Positions 1 through 12,300 of a DNA stretch of 37,500 nucleotides are shown here, piece after piece (position 1 is the stretch's first letter; every line of letters starts with the position of its first letter). The position numbers were made by a program, and so were the translations under genes. Location of the stretch: contig NC_135561.1 in assembly GCF_964340395.1 (NCBI RefSeq), positions 20,364,240 through 20,401,739 of the forward strand, given 5' to 3'. This DNA is from Glandiceps talaboti. Lineage: Eukaryota > Hemichordata > Enteropneusta > Spengelidae. The notes under the pieces were generated by a model, which did not search any database, had not been told where the DNA came from, and saw only the letters and a program-made list of their open reading frames with translations.

Positions 1-259
1 GTGCACCAACAGCCGTCACTTCTGTTGCAGTGGCTTCATTCCCCTTCTGGTTTATGTCCCAGAGTACCAACTTAGCACCAACCTTAGCAAATTCAAGAGC
101 TAAACATCGTCCGATGCCATGTCCTGCCCCTGTAATGAGGACAACTTCTCCGTCTATTTTCTTCCGTCTGGACGGAACAATGGCTCGAACTAGAGCTTCT
201 AGGTAGGCTAATCCGATACGTATAAAAAGAAGTGGAATGTCAAATAATAATGCTAACAT
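1..259 (-). CDS. HSD17B11/SDR16C-like short-chain dehydrogenase, first coding exon (partial)
   Basis: Read on the minus strand from the ATG at 259-257, this gives 86 codons that stay open to the window edge. Residues 1-28 form a hydrophobic N-terminal anchor of the kind that places 17-beta-HSD11/13 and SDR16C enzymes on the ER or lipid droplets. A short basic linker (RRKK, 31-34) follows, then the Rossmann start VVLITGAGHGIG (39-50) with the SDR TGxxxGxG dinucleotide motif. LVLWDIN (64-70) comes next; the Asp at 68, after beta-2, is the residue associated with NAD(H) preference. The order and wording match the HSD17B11/HSD17B13/SDR16C5/RDH10 group, which oxidises or reduces steroid and retinoid alcohols. 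An in-frame TAA lies a few codons upstream of the ATG. The catalytic YxxxK lies outside the window, so the exact paralogue cannot be decided. It is divergently arranged with RBBP8. Confidence 0.88.
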   Translation of the reverse strand, partial: MLALLFDIPLLFIRIGLAYLEALVRAIVPSRRKKIDGEVVLITGAGHGIGRCLALEFAKVGAKLVLWDINQKGNEATATEVTAVGA

Positions 260-813
260 TTTCTTAAAGATTTAGTGTGAAACACGGATGCATTCGTTCT
301 TAAATAGGCAAAAATCAGCATGTGGATTCTTTCACACTACGTACGTGTGCACGAAGTCACGAATACAAAGTTTGGAGTTCACCCGATGAGTTCAAAGTTC
401 ATACGATAGGGCGTTATGATATCATTAAAGGTGTTGGGTCCATTTTAGTTTCTTTATTTACAATAAATAAGAAATAACATGCTATAGAATAGAAAGAAAC
501 TGTCGTATTTTACTTCGCTTATGTAAATCTGATAACTTTGGCAATAATCTATGGAAAACAGACTTAGAATTGTTGGTGATACTTTCCTTCCTTCCTAAAC
601 CATGTCCCTATAAAAGACATGGAACAGTCTAGATAAATATCGTAAAGTGGTCTGATCAACGACTCGTCTTTTTTTATGGTTCCAAATCATAGACGTGTCT
701 TAGTTGGTAATAACCATGATAACTGAGTATCATAATAGTTCATACAATTACGCACTGTGCAAACCTTCTCTAGTTGTATTTATTTTTGTTCGATCATTTT
801 TGTCGTAATATGA

Positions 814-821
814 TGACGTCA
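814..821. promoter_or_regulatory. Palindromic CRE (TGACGTCA)
   Basis: A perfect 8-bp CREB/ATF site lies between two divergent genes, about 555 bp from the SDR start codon and 700 bp from the RBBP8 start codon. The base match is exact; function is inferred from position. Confidence 0.5.
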
Positions 822-838
822 TTTGACCCGTGTGTCAC

Positions 839-850
839 AAGATGGCGCTA
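839..850 (+). promoter_or_regulatory. AAGATGGCGCTA element (YY1/CTCF-core-like)
   Basis: AAGATGGCGCTA resembles both the YY1 AAnATGGCGGC motif and the TGGCGC half of metazoan CTCF sites. It lies 18 bp after the CRE, so the two may form a compact promoter module. Which factor, if any, binds cannot be told from the sequence. Confidence 0.35.
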
Positions 851-1524
851 ATTTCAAGTTTACGTAAAAGAGGATGTGTACTGTAGGTGAGTTGATGTGG
901 TTGCCTAAAGACAACGTACTTATTAATACTTCATTGATCACACGTTTATCAGGATATACTATACCAACATTTTAGATGTTTATGTAGATTAAAAACTGCC
1001 CAACTTCAATGTATTGTTCTGTACAGTAAACTACGAGTCGCACAATGAATGGTGAAGTAATCTAGTGTACAGATGTAGCGGCAATAATTGTAGCGTCTTG
1101 CTGTGGTTTTGAGGGTTTTTTCGTCTGTTTTGGCGACTTTTTAAGTTTTAGTGTTTAACCCGGTGCGTGCGTGCATTACAGATACTGCAAACTATAACAA
1201 ACAATCATCCCTGAAATCCGGTGCACTGAAATTGGGATGAGTTGACACTGGGGGAGTTGAAAATGGGTCGAGTTGAATGGGAAGAGTTGAAATTGGGAGG
1301 AAATGATCCATCACCAATAAAATGACTAGCAACGAGACACTCGTGAGTTCACTGTAGAAAGATCACTGATTTTATAACAAAACACACACACATGTTCTTT
1401 GTTATACCAATTACCATGGAAGTATCACCCACATCAGTGATACATGTATTTCCATGGTTACACCTTTGACATCTATTGAAATCCATCTTCAGTTAGAAGC
1501 AAAGAAAACTAACGAACCAATGCC

Positions 1525-1603
1525 ATGGAAAGTGATAAGAGTTCATCTGAGTTTCAAACTTTACTCACCAAGCTGCAGGAAGCCCACCATAGAGAACTTG
1601 AAA
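1525..1603 (+). CDS. RBBP8: RBBP8 exon 1 (start codon, N-terminal helix)
   Basis: ATG at 1525 sits in a good context (GCCATGG). It encodes 26 residues plus one base and ends at a consensus GTAAGT donor (1604). EFQTLLTKLQEAHHRELE aligns with human SDFKDLWTKLKECHDREVQ. A second, out-of-frame ATG at 1520 belongs to an open frame starting at 1454; it would act as an overlapping upstream ORF if the mRNA begins that far upstream. Confidence 0.88.
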
Positions 1604-4600
1604 GTAAGTACCACTAACACATTGTTCCTGCTAAGGTTTTCTGTTTTGGCTATTCACCCAGTGGCTGTGTAAACTAAAGAACATCATTTTTGCCACTATT
1701 GCCCAACAGCCGATCAGCCATTGAAACAATGGCTTGAATAGAAATCAAATGCCATCTTACAAAAATCATACTAATAATTATAAGAAGACACCTTTATCAC
1801 CATTAATTTTCCATTTATTGTCTAGAAGCAGACGTGGGGTGGCAAAGAAGCCACTATTCACCCAGCTGCTGGGCAAATAGTGCCAGTGGTGGAAATGCTG
1901 TTATTCACCCAGCTGCTGGGCAAATAGTGCCAGTGGTTAAAATGCTGTTATTCGCCCAACTGCTGGGCAAATAGTGCCAGTGGTTAAAATGCTGTTATTC
2001 GCCCAACTGCTGGGCAAATAGTGCCAGTGGTGGAAATGCTGTTATTCACCCAGCTGCTGGGCAAATAGTGCCAGTAGTTAAAATGCTGTTATTCACCCAG
2101 CTGCTGGGCAAATAGTGCCAGTGGTGGAAATGCTATTATTCACCCAGCTGCTGGGCAAATAGCCTTTGCCTCTTTTTTTTGAGATTGAGTGGTGTGTTAA
2201 AGGGACCTAGAAAATCTTGTAATTGGTTTATAAATGGAATATTCGGTTCTTTCAGGCCTAGCATGGAAAAGTTCTACTTCCATGGGCCTAGTCTCCTGAC
2301 AAGTACTTGTCTTTTGAGCCATTTCACACTCCAAGTGAATCATAACAATTAACACTTGTCATGAGCAAATTGACACTTGACTAGCAGAATTTTATGACTG
2401 ACTTGTTTTCACCATGTTTCTCATGATTGAGTTTAGTGTAAATGTTAATTATGAAAAGAAATTATTGATTTTTTGAAAATGTTGCAACTGAAATTTCTAC
2501 CTTACTTCCGGTGTGCCCTCTAATGACAGCCAAATTTTGTTGTTCTGAGTCTAAAATGATAAAAACTGGCATTTCTTTTGAGTCACCACATGTGACATAG
2601 TAAGAGATAGGAAACGCCAAATTTTGGTGCGTCACTAGAAATTGTGTGCGTCAGTGGTGCATCAAATTGTCTTAGAGGGCACACTGCTTACCTCTCACTG
2701 CAGTTGTAATATTATGACTCATTTTAGTTTGGTATCTTTTACTACTTAGAGCAACAACAAAAACTATTGCAGCAAGAAGAAGAAAACAAGAATTACTACA
2801 ACAGGTAAGTTAAGAAGTGTCAAAATGCTAATGAGTATTACTAATTTTTATATATATTCAGTGTTTATGTTAAGGGCAGTAAGTAGGTAAAATCTACTGG
2901 TATCTGAGTTCCCCTATCATTTTACTGGAATTCACCACCAAATGATGGTACAATGTCCTGGAAACTATACCAATTTTACTATGTTCCCCCTTTCTGTTAC
3001 TGGGGTTCCCCAACCTTAGCAAAAACACTGAATATTACTGATAGTTGTAGAACGACTCATTGCCTGTTTACTTGGATTTGACAGGGCACATCTTCACCTC
3101 AGACAAAATAACTGATTGCATGAAATCAACCCCTGTATTGTGGCCCTAACTTCCAACCAAACAGCTGCTTCCAAACAACACCCCTTGTTACCAAACAGTG
3201 TGATCTTTTAGTTTTTCTGTCAATAGCTGGAATATGGTGTACTTATACACTATTGTTTTGAAAGGTGTGGGTTTTAAACTTTCATGTATGAACAATAGAG
3301 GGCGCTATTGTAACCTCAACAAATAACTCACACTCGTGCTGATGAAGGAGGGGAAATTTGAAATTGTATATGTAATGTCCTTTTTCCAATCTTTAGATTA
3401 AAAATCTGAAATAATCCATATATTGTAATAGACTGACCTTTAACACAAAGACAATATTCTTCACCTAATCTTGGCTAATCTTTGATTATTTAAAGTGTCG
3501 TGAAGGATCTTGTGAAGGCCAAACAGCAGAACAAACAGCAGAACAAAGTCCTAATAGAACACAATCAGAAACTGAAGCAAGAAATCAAACAACTCAAGGA
3601 CAAATTTAAACACAAGTAAGTGATGTAGACTATTGTACAGTTGTTCATGCAGTGAACATGATTGATATTTATCTGTGGTCACCATAGAGAAAATTCAGCT
3701 GTGTACCTATATATGAATATACAATATACACATACCAGCCCATAGAACTCAAGTAGAGCAACTCCACTGTGTTATATGGTATATGGTATAGTTGCAGTGT
3801 TTTTGCTAAGGTTGGTGAACCCTGTAACAGAAAGGGAGAATATGGTAAAATTTGCATCATTGGCAATACAGTCTACATAATTTTGGCAGGAACCCTTGTG
3901 AAATGAGTGGGAACTCAGGTAGATTTTACCTGCTTACCACCCTTAACAAAAACACTGGTTGGGAACCCTGGTAAAATGACAGGGGAACTCGGGTAGATTT
4001 TACCTACTTACCACCCTTAATAAAAACACTGGTTCCGGTTGGAGAACAATATGTAGAATGTGTTGTTAGAAATGACATCGTTTCTCATTGGAATGTGATT
4101 TTTTTAAAAGTAACCAAAGATACTTTGGCAAGAAGAAAAAATTGTTAAGGGTCAGCGGCTTAAACTAGGGTAAATCGGAAACACACCCTTTTTTGCCTAA
4201 GGTAGATACAATAGACTAACTGATAGATAGGGGCATTGGTGACATTAGCATAGATAATTGGACACCTCGATTGTTTGCTGTTATTTTTAGAGAAAAACAA
4301 CAAATATTTACATGGCCCAGACTGAAAATGAGACTCGTCCCAGATTGGGTTCGTTCAAACTGTGAGTCCTAGTTTGTAGTCCCAGTTTGATGTTTTATGT
4401 GAGTTACCGTAACATGCTTCCATTTATTTCACTATGTTTCGTTATAATGAAAAAAAAGGTGAAGAGACTGTGTGCCAGCAGTGAAACTGGCAATCATTCC
4501 TACAATCTTCAACAGTTTTATTCAAATCTCTCAGCATATATTATCATATACCCAGTATCGATTCCATTGCAAGTCAATGGAGAGCGTGCACATCGAACGT

Positions 4601-5498
4601 GGGCAATAATTTTCCATATCACAGCCCAGCACTCTTTGCCCAAATATGGCAAGTGAAGCACTCATCAATATTTGTTCACTCAGTGATTTGGCTTTATTAC
4701 TTCACAATTTTGATGTTTCTGCGAATAAAATAATATTTCAGTTCCAATTTATGTGATTATGTGCTTCAAATGATGTTACCATGCCACTACATGGGATATA
4801 TAATAAAACCTTTTACGGCCCAGATATGGGTATTGCAGACCTTAGCAGTAAAGCTTACGAGACCTGAAGTTAGGTCTTCTGCCGTACAACCCCGGTCCAC
4901 AAAACCCATATCCGGGACCGTAAAGATTTTTTTTATCTTTCATAATTACAGCAATACAGAACAATGTCAGGTGTGTATCAGCTCTAAATTAGCAATTGAA
5001 GAAGAAAGAAAGCAATGGCTACAGCTGATATCAGAAAAAGAACAAGACATATCCAGACTAGGTACATATTTTGTATTGTACTAATTTCAATATTTCTCAG
5101 AAAAAAACTAGCAAAACTAGTTATAGCGCCCTCATGTGGTCAAGTATCAAATTAATTTTTTTTATTGGATGGCTATAGTGTTCTCAAAAAGTTACATTAT
5201 GTAATGTCTTTTTTCAGTGATATTACTTCAGTCTTGTAACTTTGATATTTTAAATAGCTTCTTTAGAATCATTCCTCACTATTACAATATTCTTACTTAG
5301 ACATTTTGTCAAGATCTAATTTGTCAAAGTTCGATGATATCAATTTTTTGTTGGTCTTAACTCTTTGTTTTGTGGATGTGATATAAAAGTACATCTCCTG
5401 AATGTAAACATTTTGACACTTGTGTACTTGAATTATTGTCAAGTGTGTCTAATGATTTGTTTTGTGTGATCATATTTCTTGGCGTGGTGTTCTGTGCA

Positions 5499-5546
<48 letters not shown>

Positions 5547-7511
5547 GAAATGATAAAGCACACTTACCAATTTGAATTGTTACCGTATACATGTCTTTAC
5601 ATTATTGAAACTAGATTGGAAATTTACGTGTTGGTTTATACATCTGTTTTCATTGGAAAGTCATCATGGTCAATTTTGATATTTGATAAAATCTGTTCCT
5701 AAAGATGCACTCCGATTTCAGCAATTTTTTTTCTGGCACATCTTCAACTACAAATTTAATGGTAATGGGGTATGTGTATGTCAAATATAAAGAAATGTAT
5801 GTAAATTTTACTTTACAGAGAATCTGACACATACATTATTCCTATTGTCAGTGTTTACTAATTATAACAGATTTTTCATTGTCAAATTTCAGTTAGTAAA
5901 TTAGAGAAGCTAGAGGAGAATGCTGTCCACAGTGACAAGGAGAGGAGTGGCAGAACAAGAAAAGGATGGAAAAACACTGACAAGAGAGATATTGACACAG
6001 TGACTAATGACATAGATTCTGAAATCAACTCTGGTGTACCCAGTCAAGTATTCCCGAGCGTAAAAAAGCCTTCTAAGAAACTGTCAGTTAATAAAGATAA
6101 ACGGAAAATCCGATACAGGGAAACACAGAAGACATCACCAGATGGAAATATAATATCACATGGAATAGAGCCAAGGAATGAGAAAGTAAGGATCAAAACA
6201 GAGTTGACCCGGAATAAGAGAGGTGTAGATACAGGGAGGAATTTTGAAGGGAATATTTTCAAATCTAGACTGTGTGTGGAAGAAACACAGAATTGGAAGT
6301 CAGCAGCTATACCTGAAGTTCTTGTACCAGAAACATGTGATCCGGATGGATATTCCATGGTTCCTGATAGACCGAACCAGGATATCCAGGAAAGGCAGAA
6401 TTTACCCAAAAAATTGGAAATGGAAAATACTCAAGATATGGTCAGAAGAACATCAAGATCAATAGTACTTGCACCAGAAACATGTTACCATGACACCCAT
6501 GCACTGATGCAGAGTCAAGATGATGAAGATGATGATGAGAATAATGAGGGTAATGTTAAGGAAAGTACTTATAGATCCAGGAATGAGAGAAAATGTTTTG
6601 CTGTCCCAGAAACTTTACCAGCTGAAATGGGAGAGATCGAGGAAGATGACGACATGGAGGAATCTAGTCTGTTGATGAGTCCACCGACTTCAACTAGTAC
6701 TCCTGCTACTCAAGTCAGACAGATCACTGACAAAACATCTATGCTGAAAGACGTCGCTGGTAGACTTGTAAACAGAAATGGTAGTGATGATGAGTTTGGT
6801 AACATAGATTTACTGACACCGATTGAAAGGAGTCAGTCTCAGGTGATACCTTGTTTTATCAACAGTGAGATCATACAGTCACCAAAGTTTACAAAACCTT
6901 CTGAACTACAATCAGAGTCAAAAAACACAAACAATACAGTACAGAAATTGGAATTTTCTCTTGATAATTCCAGATGCGGAAAGGATGGTGTTGCCATGGC
7001 AACACATAGTAATACAAAGGCATCACATCTCAAAGATGAAAGCTGCCAATCTGACACTTCCCCACTTCTACTGAGACCTCTTATGAACAGACTACTGCAA
7101 AATGAAAGGAGGTGTGGAAAAGATGCACTTGAAAAGTTTGAATTAGGACTTGAAAGTCCAACAAAATTACCACTTGGGAAAGAAAACACGCCCAGTCCAG
7201 AGAAGCAGAAGCCTGAAATGGACTCCCCAGATATAAAGTGGATTTCAAACCCCAAAAAACGTTGTAAAGTTTGGGAAGAAATGGACCAGAAACTAGGTGA
7301 AGAAGTTGATGGTGATGAGACTTGTCTGGATGAACCACCAAAAAAACACTTCCGACATGATGATTATAAGATTCAGAACTATAAAAAGAAGGATGAAAAT
7401 GATGATGTGATGAAAAACGACGATGTTGGAGAGACAGTTGATAATTCACATAGAAGGAAACTAAGAAAACGTGATAAGAAAGAAAGTACATGTATGGCAG
7501 AATTTCCAGAG

Positions 7512-7549
<38 letters not shown>

Positions 7550-9291
7550 CAACAATGATGAAGAGACTAGTCTTGGAAAACAAAAATGTAGAGGTGCGGA
7601 GACATCGAAAAGTGGACAGAAAAAATTAGTGCAGACAAGACTTAGTAAAGACTCATTCAAGACTTATGTCAGTCCGAGAATATCCAAATTAAAAGAGTTC
7701 AATGGTGGAGCCTTACTGACAACAGATACTCAGTTTGATCCCTATGTCCATCAAGCTATCCAAAAATCTCTAATTGAAGACAAAGAAACAACCACTGGAA
7801 CATATCATAAAAATGCTGAAATAGACAGTGTGGAGTTTAAAAAACCACCAATGGTTCATAAAATTATCAAAGGGAAAGGGAACAAATTTGAGCAAAAGTT
7901 TGATGAGAAATATGCCAAAGATGAAGGCAATGGAACTGATATGACATGCTATGAGAGACTTAGCTCTGAAGGAAGTCAATTTACCATGGCAACAGCATTG
8001 AATGGAAGTATTGATCCGGCACTGAAACTGTCTGAATTGATGGAAGACTCAGATGTTTTGGTTGTTGATGAAAATCATAGAGCCGTTGATCAAAGGACAA
8101 AGTTTGTAGATAAGTGGCAAGATAGAGATCCACCAGAATTCAATGCTGAAGATGAATTTACAGAGAGTTTCAAATTTGGGAAAGTGGACAAGGTTGTAAA
8201 GCATTTCAGAGAATGTGAACTTGTGGAATCAGATTTGATATGCGTTACTGAGAGTGGACAGGACAACCTGAGGTCAGGGCAAGGTCACAGGTCAGTTAGG
8301 ACCAACAAAGTCAGGTCACATGGGGTCAACAGGGAAAGCAAAAAGTGTCCCATGGATCAGGACAGGGAACATGAAGACTATGTGGGGAATGACAGTTGTG
8401 CTGACATGTTTGATAGTAATGAAGATGATGATGATGATGATGATGATGAGGAGGAGGAGGAGGAGGAGGAAGAAAAAGATGAAGAAAGAAATGCTCCTGT
8501 TGATGAAGGTAAAGACAGTAGAACCCCATGGTGCATGAATACAAGTGTGGCATACTCAAGGTATTTGTACAAGTGCTTGTGGTGTTCTCTGCAATTGTAT
8601 ATTCATGAGTATAGTAAATGAAAGCTGCAGCAGGAGACACTGCAAATACGAGTGTAAATAACACATACTGGCAATCCTGCATCATTGAGTGCTGCTATTA
8701 TTACAAGTGTAAATAACACATACTGGCAATCCTGCATCATTGAGTGCTGCTATTATTACAGATGTTCACCTGTAACTGTAAAATTAATATGTAAAATTGT
8801 ACTGAGCAATCATGTGAGTTTGTGTGTATGGAATGAATGCATACTCACTTGCATAGAGGTATGCATGAATGTTTTTCTGTATTGCACAGCAGTGCAGATA
8901 CCACCAGAATGTATGTACCCTGTGCCCTGATGCAAAATGTATGTACCCTGTGCCCTGATGCAAGTAATCTCTGGTACATATGTAATAATGTATTGTACAT
9001 ATATTAAGATAGGATAAAATTACAGTTTGCCACTGTAGGGGAATTCAACATTTCATACACCTTTCCTATATATATTTCATAAACTAATTTTACCATATTG
9101 AAATCAGTGTATCACCAAATGAAAGTTAGCTACTAGTAAGGTTGTTTTCAACTATGAATAAATACATGTACATTGTATGTAGATGACAGGAAAACAAATT
9201 ATACGTTATGAATATGAATGTCGATGAGAAAGTTGTCTTTTGGCAACAGACATGTATGTAGTACAGACTGGATAAAAAGATTGTATGTCTC

Positions 9292-9328
<37 letters not shown>

Positions 9329-12300
9329 GTTTGAGTGTTTTTTGAGCATTTGTACGTGTGTGTGTGTGTATGTACATTTATGTGTTTGTTTATGTGTGAG
9401 TGAGTGAGTGAGTGAGTGAGTGATTCTACGAGTTTGTGTGTGTATGTGTGTGTGTGCTCGTAATATTTGTCTTAGTTGTACAAGCATTGCCACTGCATAA
9501 AAGTGAGAGAAGATTTGTTCATTTTGATATTTCTAGCAGATAAGAAATTATTAGAAAAGGAAAGAGAGGAACACAAACATGACATCCACTTTCATGATGG
9601 ACACAACCAAGATGTACAGTTTGACTTTGACAGGTAAGGATATCACAAAATGATTATTACTATTGCCATAGTAACTGTTACTTTTGGTACATTTCTGGAC
9701 TGTAATACTCTGTGTAGTCTTGTTTTTCTACTCGTTAAATTGGATTATCACAAGCTTGTATACTAATACCAAATTTATCACCTTTCCAAACCACACTCAA
9801 AAAAAAACCTGCTACCTCACAAATTTGTGAATATTATGCCTGTCTTTAACTGGTATCAGTGACTTTTTTCCCACATTAGTCACAATAAGTGATGTCAGAA
9901 ACTGGTAGAGACAACAATGTATAATACAACAATAGAACAAACCAGTGGTAAAGTTTAATTCAATGTACTTTCCAAAACCACATCCTCTTAGGTCACACAT
10001 TTCAGATATCAATTATTATTCAATTTTTATTGCAGGATACACTCCTCAAAAACACAGACATGATACAACAATCCAGACATTAAAAACTATGTTACAAAGG
10101 GTAGAAATAATTGACACTTCAAAAATACATTAAATTCCTATACATTAAATTCCTATACATTAAAATCATGTTTGAGTGTAAAAAAGAGTCTGAGGAGAAT
10201 ACTGCTGAAATTAATATATTAGAACTACATGTATTCTTCACTTTATCAAAAAAACTAAACAACAATTTACGTCTCAGAGCTTCAAATGTTGGAATTGTAT
10301 GTGAAACAAACATAGAGCTAGCACTGCAGTCACGTATATAGCCCATAACAATGCAAAAAGCATTGCTGTATGCGACTGTAAATTCTCTATTGCACCTGCC
10401 TTTTGACTCTCTCCAAATAATAGATTTGTCCTTCCTAGTATCCAGAGCCCTTAGCAGTAATTCTATACATTAGAATTATCTACTTGTAGGTATGAGAGCT
10501 GATCAAAATCACACATGTCAGTGAACTGGCCTTAGGGTATAAGCATATATAAGGGAGCTGAGTTCTGGATTCCTGGGAACATTTAGTCATAAGGATGATG
10601 GTCAAAATCCACAGAGTTCTGGAACATCTAGCTATTAGGGAACTCAGATCAAAATCAAACACATAATTGTGGATGTCAGGACCCATAGGTTTCCATTTTT
10701 GCCTTCTTTCCAAGCCCGCCTACATGCCAACACTGTCTCATAGAATTGTCTAGCTTTGGCAGTCTAGTAGAATCCACTTTCACTGACATGTGAATGCACT
10801 TTAATATTATACACACAGAGAGACAGGGTGAAAAGGTGAAACGTTGACCAAGAGGTCAGACATTGAATTACATGATAGTAGAATGAGTTATTTGTTTCTG
10901 GTAAATGTTCTTAAGTGCTGAGATCATAGATATTCTAGCACAGCTCAGTTCCACTTGTCTGTGTAGGCTCCCTAGTACAATCAGCTCAGTTCCACTTGTC
11001 TGTGTAGGCTCCCTAGTATAATCAACTCAGTTCCACTTGTCTGTGTAGGCTCCCTAGTACAATCAACTCAGTTCCACTTGTCTGTGTAGGCTCCCTAGTA
11101 CAATCACCTCAGTTCCATTTGTCTGTGTAGGCTCCCTAGTACAATCAACTCAGTTCCACTTGTCTGTGTAGGCTCCCTAGTACAATCAGCTCAGTTCCAC
11201 TTGTCTGTGTAGGCTCCCTAGTACAATCAACTCATTTCCACTTGTCTGTGTAGGCTCCCTAGTATAATCAACTCAGTTCCACTTGTCTGTGTAGGCTCCC
11301 TAGTACAATCAACTCAGTTCCACTTGTCTGTGTAGGCTCCCTAGTACAATCAACTCAGTTCCACTTGTCTGTGTAGGCTCCCTAGTACAATCAACTCACT
11401 TCCACTTGTCTGTGTAGGCTCCCTAGTACAATCAACTCAGTTCCACTTGTCTATGTATGCTCACTAGTTTAGTACAATCAACTCACTCCCACTTCTCAGC
11501 ATAGTTTATAGTAGACACAATTCCAATTTGACAGCCATCATCAGTGTAGTGGTACATTCACTGTGTCTTCCAAATCAATGATACACTCACAATAACAAAC
11601 CTTTTTAACACACTTTTTAGCTTTTTGCAATTTATTGATGTACAAACATGGACTTGGGTCATTGTTGTTTCACTTTGGAAAACACAGTAAAGTTGTTTTA
11701 TTAATCAAACAATCCAAACATATACCAGTTTGTCATTCATATGTTCACTTTAAAGTAACGAATCCCATATTCCAATAGAGACAACTTGGCTTTTGTGTTG
11801 TGAACAATGCAATATCCACAATAATCATCTACTCAATTGATCAAGATCATTGCAAGTTAATGAGCTATCATACTTGATATCCCAACTAATCCATTAGTCC
11901 GATTAGGGATTAATTTAGACAGGATTATTGATAATATTGACATTGCCTCTATCATTTGAATGATTGATAGACTGTCCTATTGTCTGGCTGAAATAGAGCT
12001 GGTCGATTAATTTTCACTAAAACCCAGTGTAGATTTCTCTGAAGGCCAAGTTCAGTGTAATTGCCTGTCTGTCATTGTTATTTGAACAATTGAATAGCAA
12101 AGAAGCCAATTCAGTCACAGATTGGTAATATGTGTGTTTGATGAAAATCTTTTGTCTAGGCCTTATAAAGTGACACTGTAATAGGTGAGATTAGGGTCTA
12201 TTATTTGACTGGATTATTTTGGAGTTCATGTGCCCTTTTACCACTCCAGGAAATAGAGACATTTTCAGAAAGGATGGGTTCTGAAGAGACATTTTATGAT

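Larger units (their letters stand above)
260..1524. promoter_or_regulatory. Divergent intergenic region between the SDR gene and RBBP8
   Basis: About 1.27 kb separates the two start codons. It contains a perfect CRE (814-821), a GATGGCGC element (841-848) and a short purine-rich tandem repeat around GAGTTGAAATTGGGA (about 1227-1300). I see no obvious TATA box in a fixed position for either gene, and transcription starts cannot be placed by eye. A bidirectional promoter is an inference from the head-to-head arrangement. Confidence 0.5.

Noticed and set aside
1454-1672. 72-codon ORF starting at 1454
   Set aside because: It overlaps RBBP8 exon 1 in another frame and runs into intron 1; at most an overlapping upstream ORF.
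5357-5702. Poly-Gln and poly-Cys ORFs
   Set aside because: Both strands of a TTG microsatellite in intron 4.
6044-7660. Minus-strand ORFs opposite RBBP8 exon 5
   Set aside because: Shadow frames of the coding exon with low-complexity Ser/Phe-rich content.
8509-8621. Continuation of the 873-codon frame as the RBBP8 C-terminus
   Set aside because: A good donor at 8509 and the in-phase conserved Sae2 exons downstream show that this tail is intronic; an intron-retained isoform is possible but unsupported.
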